Origin: DATJPD01 sp036394195
GTDB lineage: Bacteria > Pseudomonadota > Alphaproteobacteria > CACIAM-22H2
Length of the DNA: 28,704 nt
Assembly (NCBI GenBank): GCA_036394195.1
Contig: DASWFO010000164.1
Coordinates: forward strand, 1-28,704
Direction: 5' to 3'
The notes beneath the pieces were generated by a model. The model made no database searches. It was not told the DNA's origin and worked only from the letters and a program-made list of their open reading frames with translations. Within the stretch, counting starts at the first letter, position 1; each line of letters starts with the position of its first letter. This document shows positions 6,864 through 14,554 of the stretch, in pieces. The translations under genes were made by a program, and so were the position numbers.

Positions 6864-7907
6864 ATGACCCGGTGTCGCCTGTGCCTCACCGGGTTCGCCG
6901 TTGCCGCCTGCGTATTCGCCGCCGTCGCGCCGGCGGGGGCGGCCGATCCGGTGGCGGAGTTTTATGCCGGCAAGACCATCCGCGTCCTGATCGGCGTCAC
7001 CACCGGCGGCGGCTATGACATCTATGCCCGCACCTTGGCGCGGCACATGGGCCGCCACATCCCCGGCCGGCCGTCGCTGCTACCACAGAACATGCCGGGG
7101 GCCGGCAGCCTCAAGGTCGTGAACTACCTTTACGCCGTGGCCCCGCGCGACGGCACGGCGATCGCCACGTTCGGACGCGGCATGGCCATCGACCCGCTGC
7201 TCACCCATAACGAAGCGGCCCAGTTCGACGCCAGAACGTTCAACTGGCTCGGCAGCGTGTCCAACGAAGTCAGCGTCTGCGCCTTCATGACCGCGAGCGG
7301 CATTCGCGACTGGCAGGACATGCAGACGAAAAAGGCGGTGATCGGCAGCACCGGCAGCGGCGCCGACAGCGACATCTTTCCCCTGATGCTGCGCAACCTC
7401 TTTCGTCTGCCATTCAAGATCGTGGCCGGGTTTCCCGGGGCCTCCGAAGTCAACCTGGCGATGGAGCGTCACGAGGTCGACGGCCGCTGCGGCTGGTCGT
7501 GGGTGAGCCTGGTGAGCCGCAGCCGTACCCTCTACGAAAGCAAGCAACTCAACATCACCCTGCAGATCGCGCTGCAGAAGCACCCCGACCTGCCCGAGGT
7601 GCCGCTGGTCACCGAGCTCACCGACGATTCCAAAATCCAGGCGGCGCTGCGGCTCCTGATCTCGCGCCAGCGCATGGCACGGCCGTTCGCGGCGCCGCCG
7701 GATGTGCCGCCGGAGCGCGTGCGCGCCCTGCGGCAGGCGTTCGACGCGACCATGCAGGATCCCGACTTCCTGGCCGAGATGCGGCGGCAGGAGCTCGAGG
7801 TCAACCCGGTGCCGGGGACCGAGGTGCAGGCCCTGATCGCCGCGATCTACGCCACGCCGCCCGAGGTGGTGACATTGGCGGCGGCGGCGGTGAAAGACGC
7901 CCCCTGA
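6864..7907 (+). CDS. Bug/TctC-family periplasmic solute receptor
   Basis: A 347-residue extracytoplasmic receptor of the tripartite tricarboxylate transporter family. The signal peptide spans residues 1 to about 27 (MTRCRLCLTGF ... APAGAADP, with cleavage near AGA-ADP). The mature domain opens with the family pattern FYAGKTIRVLIGVTTGGGYD, then MPGAGSLKVVNYLYAVAPRDG. The ATG at 6864 is chosen because it gives a clean signal peptide; an upstream in-frame start at 6804 adds a charged 20-residue extension. No TctA or TctB membrane genes lie nearby, which is common for this expanded family. The ligand is unknown, perhaps an organic acid. The DUF2336 gene follows 34 bp downstream. Confidence 0.85.
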   Translation: MTRCRLCLTGFAVAACVFAAVAPAGAADPVAEFYAGKTIRVLIGVTTGGGYDIYARTLARHMGRHIPGRPSLLPQNMPGAGSLKVVNYLYAVAPRDGTAIATFGRGMAIDPLLTHNEAAQFDARTFNWLGSVSNEVSVCAFMTASGIRDWQDMQTKKAVIGSTGSGADSDIFPLMLRNLFRLPFKIVAGFPGASEVNLAMERHEVDGRCGWSWVSLVSRSRTLYESKQLNITLQIALQKHPDLPEVPLVTELTDDSKIQAALRLLISRQRMARPFAAPPDVPPERVRALRQAFDATMQDPDFLAEMRRQELEVNPVPGTEVQALIAAIYATPPEVVTLAAAAVKDAP

Positions 7908-7941
7908 AAACCGCCGCAGTCATGGTAATATCGCGGCCCCG

Positions 7942-9009
7942 ATGAGCGAAATCCAACAGAAGATCGAGGCCTTGCTCGACCTGGCCCGGGCCGAGGCGGA
8001 CCAGGCGAAATCGCGCATTGCCGACGACCTGAGCGAGATCATTTACGTCGACGGGGCGCCGTTCAGCGAGCGCGAGCTCGATATCGCCACCGACATCCTG
8101 CGGCGGCTGGTGCGCGAGACCGAGAGCGCGGTCCGCCAGCGCATGGCGGAGCGGCTGGCCAAGGACGCCAAGGCGCCGCGCGACCTGGTGCTGGCGCTCG
8201 CCAACGACGAATTCACCGTGGCGCGGCCGATCCTGGCGATGAGTGCCGCACTCCGCGACAAGGACCTGATCGAGATCGTCCGCCACAAGACCCGGCAGCA
8301 CCAGTTGGCCGTGGCGGCGCGCGCGCAGCTGAGCGAAGCCGTCTCGAAAGTCGTCGCCGAGTCGACGAGCCCCGACGTGGTCGCGGAGCTGCTCAAGAAT
8401 CCCAGCGCCAAGATCGCCGAGGCGACCTACGTCTACATCGCCGAGCGCTCGAAGCAGGACACCGAGCTGCAGGCGCCGCTTTTGCATCGCGAGGACCTGC
8501 CGGGCGAGATCGCGGCGCGGATGTATGGGTGGGTGGCGAGCGAGCTCCAGACCTATATCGAGACCAAATACCGGGTGGCGCCGCAGGTCCTGGAGGCGCC
8601 GCTGCTCGACTCCCTGGACGAGGTCGCCGCCGAGCACCGGCCCGAGATCGCCTGGGACGAAGCGACGCTGAAGCTCGCCGACGCGATCAAGGCCGAGCGC
8701 CTCAACGACCCGACGGTGCTGGTGCGGCTGCTGAAGAACGGCCACGTCTCGCTGTTCGAGGCGCTGTTCGCGCGCTATCTCAATATCGGCATCCGGCTGG
8801 CGCGGCGCATCGTCTATCAGCCGGACGGCCGGGCCCTCGCGGTCGCCTGCCGTGCCGCCGGGATCGAGCGCTCGGTCCTGTCGGCGCTGCTCGATCTCGT
8901 GCGCGCCGAGCCGGTGGCCGCCCTCGACCTGTTCCGGCGCATCAGCCCGCAGGAAAGCCTCGACGTGATCGCCCGCTGGCGCACCCGCGAGGTCAGCTTC
9001 GCGAGGTAG
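7942..9009 (+). CDS. DUF2336 domain-containing protein
   Basis: A 355-residue soluble, mostly helical protein that I assign to DUF2336, a family concentrated in alphaproteobacteria. Repeated segments of the kind VRQRMAERLAKDAKAPRDLVLALANDE, spaced by 35-45 residues, give a HEAT-like look between about residues 50 and 170. A second helical block runs from about 225 to the end and contains LVRLLKNGHVSLFEALFARY. There is no signal peptide or membrane segment. The start ATG has a poor ribosome site. Its biochemical role is not known to me. It lies downstream of the receptor gene, but a functional tie is doubtful. Confidence 0.8.
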   Translation: MSEIQQKIEALLDLARAEADQAKSRIADDLSEIIYVDGAPFSERELDIATDILRRLVRETESAVRQRMAERLAKDAKAPRDLVLALANDEFTVARPILAMSAALRDKDLIEIVRHKTRQHQLAVAARAQLSEAVSKVVAESTSPDVVAELLKNPSAKIAEATYVYIAERSKQDTELQAPLLHREDLPGEIAARMYGWVASELQTYIETKYRVAPQVLEAPLLDSLDEVAAEHRPEIAWDEATLKLADAIKAERLNDPTVLVRLLKNGHVSLFEALFARYLNIGIRLARRIVYQPDGRALAVACRAAGIERSVLSALLDLVRAEPVAALDLFRRISPQESLDVIARWRTREVSFAR

Positions 9010-9048
9010 CGAGAGAGCGGCGTCCGAGGGGATCGCATTTCCCTTCCG

Positions 9049-9307
9049 CGTCATTCCCGCGAAAAGCGGGAATCCAGAATCTTCTCACCACGGAGACACG
9101 GAGAGCACGGAGCGGAAGAGGAGTTCCGTCTCCGTCTCTTCTCCGTGATCTCCGTGCCTCTGTGGTTTGCTTTCCGATCTGACTGGACCCCGGCGTTCGC
9201 CGGGGCGACGAGTGGGATAAGCACGTCCTCTCTACTCGTCACGCCGGCGAAAGCCGGCATCCATCGTGCGCCTGAGCGATGGACCCCGCATCAAGTGCGG
9301 GGTGACG
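9049..9307. repeat. Composite palindromic intergenic repeat, copy B, with added modules
   Basis: This fills the 310-bp gene-free gap 9010-9319. Modules in order: cattcccgc/gcgggaat (9052-9072 region); a 78-bp imperfect palindrome, ccacggagacacggag at 9088 against ctccgtgcctctgtgg ending at 9165; a ccccggc/gccgggg hairpin at 9188-9205; gacgagt/actcgtc at about 9207-9240; and a final unit, atccatcgtgcgcctgag to ggggtgacg (9259-9307), related to 321-371. The first two modules match copy A at 6612-6733. No gene is seen in it. Confidence 0.8.
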
Positions 9308-9319
9308 AAGCGGCAGCGG

Positions 9320-9913
9320 TCAGTCGCCGAACCAGCTGCGGATGGTCGCGGTGGGCAGCGAGTAGACGAGGGTCACGGACTCCTCGCCGGGGTTCTTGTT
9401 GTAGAGGTGGGCGTTCGACAGGTGGTAGATCTCGATGCCGAGACGCGAGCGGTCGTCGAAGCGGTAAGCGATCTCGCCGGCCGACCGGAACTCGATCACC
9501 CCGCCAAGATCCTTGCCGCCGGCCCTGGCATAGGCACTGGGCGCGAAGCTCGGGCGGAGCACGATCCGCTTGCCGAGGAAGATGTCCAGACTGATGCCGG
9601 CATAGACGTTGGTCGAGCCATGCAGGTCGTGCATCGCGCCGACCATCGGCTGGAAGATCCACAGCTTCAGGTCCGAGCGATACTGGACGCCGCCCTCCCA
9701 GGAGGGGTCCTGCTGGCGGTTGAAGTCGAACCGTCCGACCGAGACGTTGACGAAGGACGGATCCTGCGCCCGCGCGGGTGCGATCGGCGCAAGCGCGAAC
9801 AATCCGGCGGCCAACGCCACGCCTGTCGCTAAGTCTTTGAGCCGTTTGTGCCGAATAACGCCGCCCCCAAGTGCCCCCCCTATGCCTATACCAATCGCCC
9901 GCCGATGACGCAA
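9320..9913 (-). CDS. PagL-type lipid A 3-O-deacylase (acyloxyacyl hydrolase family)
   Basis: A roughly 197-residue protein with an N-terminal export signal (LATGVALAAGLFALAPIAPARA, cleaved before QDPSF). It continues as an outer-membrane beta-barrel pattern of alternating residues and ends in an aromatic strand, SWFGD. The PagL catalytic motif is visible as YHLSNAHLYNKNPGEES, giving the His-x-Ser pair and a downstream Glu. The family removes the 3-position acyl chain of lipid A in the outer membrane. The start is uncertain. The TTG at 9913 gives a glycine-rich lead (GIGIGGALGGG) before the signal segment, and a GTG further in would leave a signal with no basic residue. It is divergent from the next gene at 10030. 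Confidence 0.78.
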   Translation of the reverse strand: MRHRRAIGIGIGGALGGGVIRHKRLKDLATGVALAAGLFALAPIAPARAQDPSFVNVSVGRFDFNRQQDPSWEGGVQYRSDLKLWIFQPMVGAMHDLHGSTNVYAGISLDIFLGKRIVLRPSFAPSAYARAGGKDLGGVIEFRSAGEIAYRFDDRSRLGIEIYHLSNAHLYNKNPGEESVTLVYSLPTATIRSWFGD

Positions 9914-10029
9914 GTCACGGCAGCCGCGGTCGAATCAACACAAAGAGTTGTTAGCCGGGCGGACTTTTTCGCCGCCTCCGGCCGTTTATCTAACTGGAAG
10001 CATCGCGATCATTCTTCCCGAGCCCACCA

Positions 10030-10488
10030 ATGACAGCGCCACGGCCTGCAACCTTATTCCGCCTCACCGTCGTCAGCCTCGCACTGGCGACGGCGATGTT
10101 TGGCGTGAGTGTCGCTCCCTCGGCGGCCCTGGCCGTGGATCACACGGCGATCGCTCCGCGCGCCGGATTCGGGCACGAGGGAGCCGGGCACGAGCGGTTC
10201 GGGGGCATGGGGCACGAGCGGTTCGAGCAGCATCGCGCCTTTCGCCGCAGCCCGTCGTTCGGACTGTTCTACGGCGCGCCGGCCGTGGTGGTGCCGCCGC
10301 CGCTCTATTACGACCCGTCCTACGACCCCTCCTACCCGTCGTACGCCGACCCGAGCTATTCCTACGCGCCGGTCCCGCTCTCGAACATGTATGTGACGGG
10401 CAACGGCTACTGCCGCGACTACCAGACCAACATCGGCGTCGAGACCGCCTGCCAGGGGGCCGACGGCGTCTGGCGGTTCATCAACTAA
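10030..10488 (+). CDS. Small secreted protein, Gly/His- and Tyr/Pro-rich, of unknown function
   Basis: A 152-residue protein with a signal peptide (MTAPRPATLFRLTVVSLALA to about residue 35, cleavage near ALA-VDH). The mature part starts with near-repeats GHEGAGHERFGGMGHERFEQH. A tyrosine/proline run follows (DPSYDPSYPSYADPSYSY, about residues 95-112). The C-terminus, GYCRDYQT ... ETACQGADGVWRF, resembles the C-terminal tail of the rickettsial 17-kDa/surface-antigen family, with two cysteines that could form a disulfide. Function is unknown. It converges with the iminopeptidase gene, 12 bp away. Confidence 0.72.
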   Translation: MTAPRPATLFRLTVVSLALATAMFGVSVAPSAALAVDHTAIAPRAGFGHEGAGHERFGGMGHERFEQHRAFRRSPSFGLFYGAPAVVVPPPLYYDPSYDPSYPSYADPSYSYAPVPLSNMYVTGNGYCRDYQTNIGVETACQGADGVWRFIN

Positions 10489-10500
10489 GGCGCAAAACGC

Positions 10501-11463
10501 CTACAGCATCTTGTAGCGCTCCATGGCCGCGACCAGGGCGGCGCGGATGCCCGGTTCCATCGCCGAATGCCCGGCATCGGGAACGATCACATAGGTCGCT
10601 TCCGGCCAGGCGCGCGCAAGCTCGTCGGCGCTGACGATCGGGCACACCATGTCATAGCGGCCCTGCACGACCGTCGCCGGTATCCCGGCGAGCCGCCGCG
10701 CGCCGCGCAGCAGATAATCATCGGTGAAGAAACTGTTGTGCCGGAAATAATGCGCCTCGATGCGCGCGAGGCCGAGCGCCATCCGATCCTCGGCGAAGGC
10801 CGACACCGTCTCCGGGCTGGGCAGCAACGTCGAACACGCCCCTTCATAGGTGCTCCACGCCCGCGCCGCCGGCATGTGGATGGTCGGATCAGGATTGGTC
10901 AGCCGGCGGTAATAGGATTCGAGCAGGTCGCCGCGCTCGGCCTCCGGCAGGAAGCCGGTGAACGCCCGCCACGCTTCCGGAAAGACGTGACGGAGGCCGT
11001 AGAGGAACCAGTCGATCTCGACTTTCCGGCACAGGAATATGCCGCGCAGGATCAGGGCCCGGCACCGTGCCGGGTGGGCTTCGGCATAGGCCAGCGCGAG
11101 CGTGGAGCCCCACGATCCGCCGAAGACCAGCCACGAATCCAGTCTCAGATGCCGGCGCAAGCGCTCGATATCGTCGACCAGATGCTGGGTCGTGTTGTCG
11201 GTGAGCTCGCCATGCGGGATCGAGCGGCCGGCCCCGCGCTGATCGAAGATGACGATCCGATAGTGGTTGGGGTCGAAGAACCGGCGATGCGCCGGCGTCG
11301 ACCCGGCACCCGGGCCGCCATGCAGGAACACGACTGGAACGCCTGACGGGTTGCCGCTCTGCTCCCAGTACATGCGATGCCGGCCATCGAGATCGAGCAG
11401 GCCGGAGGCAAAAGGTTCGATCGGCGGGTAGAGATCGTTGCGATGCGTAGAATCAGCAACCAT
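10501..11463 (-). CDS. pip: Proline iminopeptidase
   Basis: A 320-residue alpha/beta-hydrolase of the S33 family, which removes N-terminal proline from peptides in the cytosol. The order of motifs fits the family: YPPIEPF at the N-terminus, oxyanion HGGPGAG, FDQRGAGRS, the nucleophile elbow GGSWGS, the acid in QGRYDMVCP, and the catalytic His in DAGHS near the C-terminus. Length is typical of bacterial Pip (310-325). The ATG at 11463 (MVADSTHR) is preferred over an in-frame start at 11499, which would run toward the divergent gene's promoter region. It is divergent from the nuclease-like gene, with 60 bp between starts. Confidence 0.92.
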   Translation of the reverse strand: MVADSTHRNDLYPPIEPFASGLLDLDGRHRMYWEQSGNPSGVPVVFLHGGPGAGSTPAHRRFFDPNHYRIVIFDQRGAGRSIPHGELTDNTTQHLVDDIERLRRHLRLDSWLVFGGSWGSTLALAYAEAHPARCRALILRGIFLCRKVEIDWFLYGLRHVFPEAWRAFTGFLPEAERGDLLESYYRRLTNPDPTIHMPAARAWSTYEGACSTLLPSPETVSAFAEDRMALGLARIEAHYFRHNSFFTDDYLLRGARRLAGIPATVVQGRYDMVCPIVSADELARAWPEATYVIVPDAGHSAMEPGIRAALVAAMERYKML

Positions 11464-11523
11464 GCCGACAAGATGGCAAGCGGTTGGGGCGCGCGTCAAC
11501 CGGTTCGGCGCTACACTCTTAAA

Positions 11524-12333
11524 ATGACACGTTGGCTTTTGATTCTGCTGGCCTTTGCCGTCGGAGAACGTGCCGCCGCTGAACCGCTGCCGGACACGCT
11601 CTTAAGCGGCGGCATCGTCCGCGTGACGGACGCGCTCGACGGCATGACGCTGCGCCTCGAGGACGGACGGATGCTGCGGCTCGCCGCGGTCGAGACGCCC
11701 GCAGCGGAACTGCCGCGCGCCGCTACCGACCGCGGCGGCGACCGGCCGGCGCAGCGCCGGGCAGGCGAGGGCGCCGGCGCCGCCGGCCGGGCCGTGGCGG
11801 AGCTCGCCGCGGGGCGCGAGGCGGCGCTCTACTACGACGAGCGGCGGAACGACCGCTACGGCCGGATCGTCGCGCACGTAGTTGTCCTGCCGGATCTTTG
11901 GCTGCAGCAGGAGCTGCTGCGGCGCGGCTTGGCGCGGGTGCACACCACCGCGGATACCGCGGCCGCGGCCGCCGCCTTGCTGCGGGCCGAGGCCCAGGCC
12001 CGCGCCGCGCGGCGCGGCCTGTGGGCGCAAACCGCGTTTCAGATCCGCCGCCCCGACGAGCTCGGACGGTGGATGGACAGCTTCCAGATCGTCGAAGGCC
12101 GCATCACCGGCGTGCGGCGAACCGCGAGCCAGACCTGGCTGGAGTTTGCCGTGGCGCGTGGGCGGCCGGCCGAAATCACGATCGCGTCCGGGGCGCGGCG
12201 GCAATTCCGCGACAGCGGACTCGACCCGGCAGGTCTGGCCGAGAAGACGCTGCGCGTCCGCGGCTGGGTGCGGTGGCAGAACGGGCCGATCATCGAGGTC
12301 GACCACCCGGCGCAGATCGAGCTGCTGGACTGA
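11524..12333 (+). CDS. Secreted thermonuclease-fold (SNase-like) protein with altered active site
   Basis: A 269-residue exported protein: signal segment MTRWLLILLAFAVGERAAAE, then a staphylococcal-nuclease-like domain (about residues 28-185), then a 75-residue C-terminal domain, perhaps a second OB-like fold (VEGRITGVRR ... LRVRGWVRW). Against S. aureus nuclease, R35 is kept (R52), D40 is Glu (E57) and R87 is kept (R114 in RYGR). D21 corresponds to M41 and catalytic E43 to A60. Ca-dependent nuclease activity by the known mechanism is therefore doubtful. The ATG at 11524 is favoured by the signal peptide. The alignment was made by eye, so single-residue shifts near A60 are possible (E62 is close). 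Confidence 0.75.
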   Translation: MTRWLLILLAFAVGERAAAEPLPDTLLSGGIVRVTDALDGMTLRLEDGRMLRLAAVETPAAELPRAATDRGGDRPAQRRAGEGAGAAGRAVAELAAGREAALYYDERRNDRYGRIVAHVVVLPDLWLQQELLRRGLARVHTTADTAAAAAALLRAEAQARAARRGLWAQTAFQIRRPDELGRWMDSFQIVEGRITGVRRTASQTWLEFAVARGRPAEITIASGARRQFRDSGLDPAGLAEKTLRVRGWVRWQNGPIIEVDHPAQIELLD

Positions 12334-12356
12334 TCGGCGGCGGACTGATCGGCGGC
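12327..12356. repeat. Tandem duplication of 15 bp over a stop codon
   Basis: ggactgatcggcggc occurs twice in direct succession. The first copy contains the stop codon of the nuclease-like gene (12331-12333), so the duplicate lies wholly in the 3' flank. It looks like a recent slippage event. Confidence 0.85.
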
Positions 12357-12365
12357 GCGGGGCGC

Positions 12366-13250
12366 TCAGCTCTCGATCTGATCCACGATCTCGCCGTCAG
12401 GGGTGAGGCACAGCGCCACCAGCGGGCCGCCGAAGCCGCAGCCGCCGTCGACGGTCAGAGTGACCGGCCCGGCCACGACCCCTTCGAGCCCGCCTTCGCC
12501 GCGGGTGCGGCTGCGGGCCGAGCGGTCGAAGCCACGGACGATCCGGTGAAATCCGTCATATGGCGCGTCGAGGCTCGCCCAGCCGGGATGACCCCACCAC
12601 AACGCATCGCCTTGCTCGGACAGCTCGCGCGCCGGATCGATGCCGGCATGCACCAGGAGGAGGCCTCTGTCATCGGTGTACGCCGCCCGACGCAAAGTGG
12701 CGATCCAGGCGCGGTGGCCGGGCTGCTCGCTCATCGTCTGGCGCAGGCCGGCGGTCCAGCGGCCGATCGCCACCGGGCCGTCGCGCATCGCGGCGCGGCC
12801 GCGCTCGGCATCGCCGCCATAGGCGCGAAGCGTCGCGCCGACGCCTTGCGGCAGCATCCACTCGAAGACCTCGCGTGGATTCACCGCGAACTGAAGCTGC
12901 AGCAGCTTCTCCCACATCTCCTCCTGGCTGCCGCGCAGGTAGACGACGTCGGAGGCGAACATCAGCGGCCGGCCGATGATCGCCGTGCGAAACCGCAGCA
13001 ACTCGTCGACCACCCCAAGAATCTGGCGGCCGTGCCCGAAATAATTGCCGAGATAGGCCAAGCGGTCGCCGGCGTCGAAGCGCGGCCACAGCGCATCATG
13101 CAGGCCACAGAGGCGATCGGCCTCGCCATGGATCGCAGAGACCACCCAGATGCGGGAGGCGCGGCGGAGAACGGCGAATTTTTGGGTCGGCGCAACCGCG
13201 CGCGGCACGGAACGGGTGGGCGAAGGCGCGACTCGGCTGGCAGCAAACAT
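12366..13250 (-). CDS. Calcineurin-like phosphoesterase fold protein with degenerate metal site (pseudophosphatase)
   Basis: A 294-residue protein that follows the PPP/metallophosphoesterase motif order but with substituted ligands. GDxHG reads SAIHG (residues 38-42, Asp to Ala). GDxVDRG reads GNYFGHG (68-74; Asp to Asn, Asp to Gly, Arg to His). GNHE reads GSQE (107-110; Asn to Ser, His to Gln). HAG is kept (LLLVHAGID). The late HGH region reads VRGFDR. It ends in a regular strand segment, GGPLVALCLTPDGEIV. The frame is intact and the scaffold well kept, so it is unlikely to be a decaying gene. A non-catalytic binding or regulatory role is inferred. The ATG at 13250 gives a basic 33-residue lead. 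It lies downstream of carD but behind a terminator. Confidence 0.75.
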   Translation of the reverse strand: MFAASRVAPSPTRSVPRAVAPTQKFAVLRRASRIWVVSAIHGEADRLCGLHDALWPRFDAGDRLAYLGNYFGHGRQILGVVDELLRFRTAIIGRPLMFASDVVYLRGSQEEMWEKLLQLQFAVNPREVFEWMLPQGVGATLRAYGGDAERGRAAMRDGPVAIGRWTAGLRQTMSEQPGHRAWIATLRRAAYTDDRGLLLVHAGIDPARELSEQGDALWWGHPGWASLDAPYDGFHRIVRGFDRSARSRTRGEGGLEGVVAGPVTLTVDGGCGFGGPLVALCLTPDGEIVDQIES

Positions 13251-13394
13251 AACAGAATCAACATATAGCGGTGCCGTCCTGCCAGACCGCAAGAAAAAAG
13301 ATGGACTGTCTCAATTTTGTCCTAGGTTTTGGCCGGCCTACCGGCAAGACCGGCGAGCCCGTCAGACCCGGCCTGGAACGCGATCCCGTTTCAG

Positions 13395-13543
13395 TTCACC
13401 TCTCCCGCCGGGAGAGGTCGCGAGCGGCAGCGAGCGGGTGAGGGGCAACGCTTGAGCGCCGCGCTGCTTTGTCGTCACCGAGATGCTGCGAGGCTTCCCC
13501 TCGCCCGGCGCTTCGCGCCGACCTCTCCCCACGGGAGAGGTGA
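13395..13543. repeat. Inverted pair of palindromic intergenic repeats
   Basis: This lies in the gene-free gap 13251-13679. Unit one (13395-13445) reads ttcacctctcccgccggg ... gggtgagggg. Unit two (13495-13543) is its inverse, cccctcgcccggcg ... ctctccccacgggagaggtga. Each unit has its own ctctccc/gggagag hairpin. The two face each other across about 50 bp. This is the style of dispersed repeats seen in several alphaproteobacterial genomes. The rest of the gap holds the carD terminator and no gene. Confidence 0.8.
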
Positions 13544-13620
13544 TTTGGACTTGAAAACTCACCGTGCGAAGCCGGGAAGCACACGGCAGATGCCTCAGGC
13601 AGGGCGTCGGAATCCCCATA

Positions 13621-13656
13621 AAAAAACCGGCGGAGATTGCCCTCCGCCGGTTTTTA
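13621..13656 (-). terminator. Intrinsic terminator of carD
   Basis: ccggcggag and ctccgccgg form a perfect 9-bp stem around a 6-base loop. Runs of A lie on the left and T on the right, so it would work in both directions. It sits 24 bp past the carD stop on the minus strand and separates carD from the pseudophosphatase gene. Confidence 0.92.
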
Positions 13657-13679
13657 TTTCCGATGCTTCGGAGAGGTCT

Positions 13680-14249
13680 TTAGGCCGCCTTCAGCATTGC
13701 CTCGAGGCGCTGCGTCGCGACGTCCTCGGGGATCCGCTCCACCGCCGCGAACTCGCGCGACAGCCGCTCGAGAGCCGCCTGATACATCTGGCGCTCGCTG
13801 AACGACTGATCGGGCTGGCCCGCGTTGCGATAAAGATCGCGCACCACTTCGGCAATCGAGCGCGGGTCGCCGGAATTGATCTTGGCCTCGTATTCCTGGG
13901 CCCGGCGGCTCCACATCGTGCGCTTGATCCGCGACCGGCCCTTCAGCGTGCCCAAAGCCGACTGCATCTCCTTGCGGGTGCACAGCCGGCGCAAGCCGGA
14001 GCTCTTGGCCTTGGTGATCGGGACGCGCAAGGTCATGCGGTCCTTGTCGAACGTAATGACCAGCAGCCTAAGCTTGTGGCCGGCGATCTCCTGGGACTCG
14101 ATCGCCGTGATCCGGCCCACGCCGTGGGTCGGATAAACCACGTGGTCCCCATTGGCAAACCCGATATCGTCCGCGTCTTTTGCAGGCTTACGCACAGTCG
14201 TCGTCCGCACAGCAGTCATCGTCGTCGTCTTGCTCTTCGTGGCGTTCAT
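13680..14249 (-). CDS. carD: CarD-family transcription regulator (CdnL type)
   Basis: A 189-residue RNA-polymerase-binding factor. In characterised relatives it contacts the beta subunit through a Tudor-like domain and stabilises open promoter complexes. The N-terminal domain begins at FANGDHVVYPTHGVGRI (about residues 31-47) with LLVITFDKDRMTLRVP following. The C-terminal helical domain (residues 90-189) has KRTMWSRRAQEYEAKINSGD and FSERQMYQAALERL, as in alphaproteobacterial CarD. A Thr/Lys-rich 29-residue leader precedes it. The ATG at 14249 has an aagg ribosome site just upstream. It follows fdxA on the same strand, an order commonly seen in alphaproteobacteria, and ends at a strong terminator. 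Confidence 0.93.
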   Translation of the reverse strand: MNATKSKTTTMTAVRTTTVRKPAKDADDIGFANGDHVVYPTHGVGRITAIESQEIAGHKLRLLVITFDKDRMTLRVPITKAKSSGLRRLCTRKEMQSALGTLKGRSRIKRTMWSRRAQEYEAKINSGDPRSIAEVVRDLYRNAGQPDQSFSERQMYQAALERLSREFAAVERIPEDVATQRLEAMLKAA

Positions 14250-14489
14250 CTCAACCTTGACCTTTCACTCCCACACACCCTCGTTTCGAACTCTTGGCCC
14301 GGCCTGGGCCGGCGAAGGGGCAATTCGAGAGACCTCGCTGCCGGTGCTTAAGCGCCGGCGGCATGCTTTCGAACAGCTTTTTCGCGGGCTGGGCGGCCCG
14401 AGGCGGTCCTGAAAATCGTCGTCCTTAGGATCCACTCGGGCTCAGGCAATCGCTCACCCGATAATGTTGTAAACGTATCACAATTCTAG

Positions 14490-14515
14490 AAAAAATGCAC
14501 CCGCCGAGGCTGGGT
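14490..14515 (-). terminator. Possible weak terminator after fdxA, in the carD-fdxA gap
   Basis: The 305-bp stretch 14250-14554 has no gene. Read on the minus strand, an imperfect accc...gggt hairpin (14499-14515) is followed by a T6 run (14490-14495), which could end fdxA transcripts. The stem has internal mismatches, so support is weak. The region 14460-14545 is noticeably AT-rich and probably also holds the carD promoter, though no clear -35/-10 pair is seen. A gccggtgc/gcgccggc hairpin lies at 14340-14359. Confidence 0.35.
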
Positions 14516-14554
14516 AAATACAGCTAATAATGAGAAAATAAGCAAATGTCTTGG

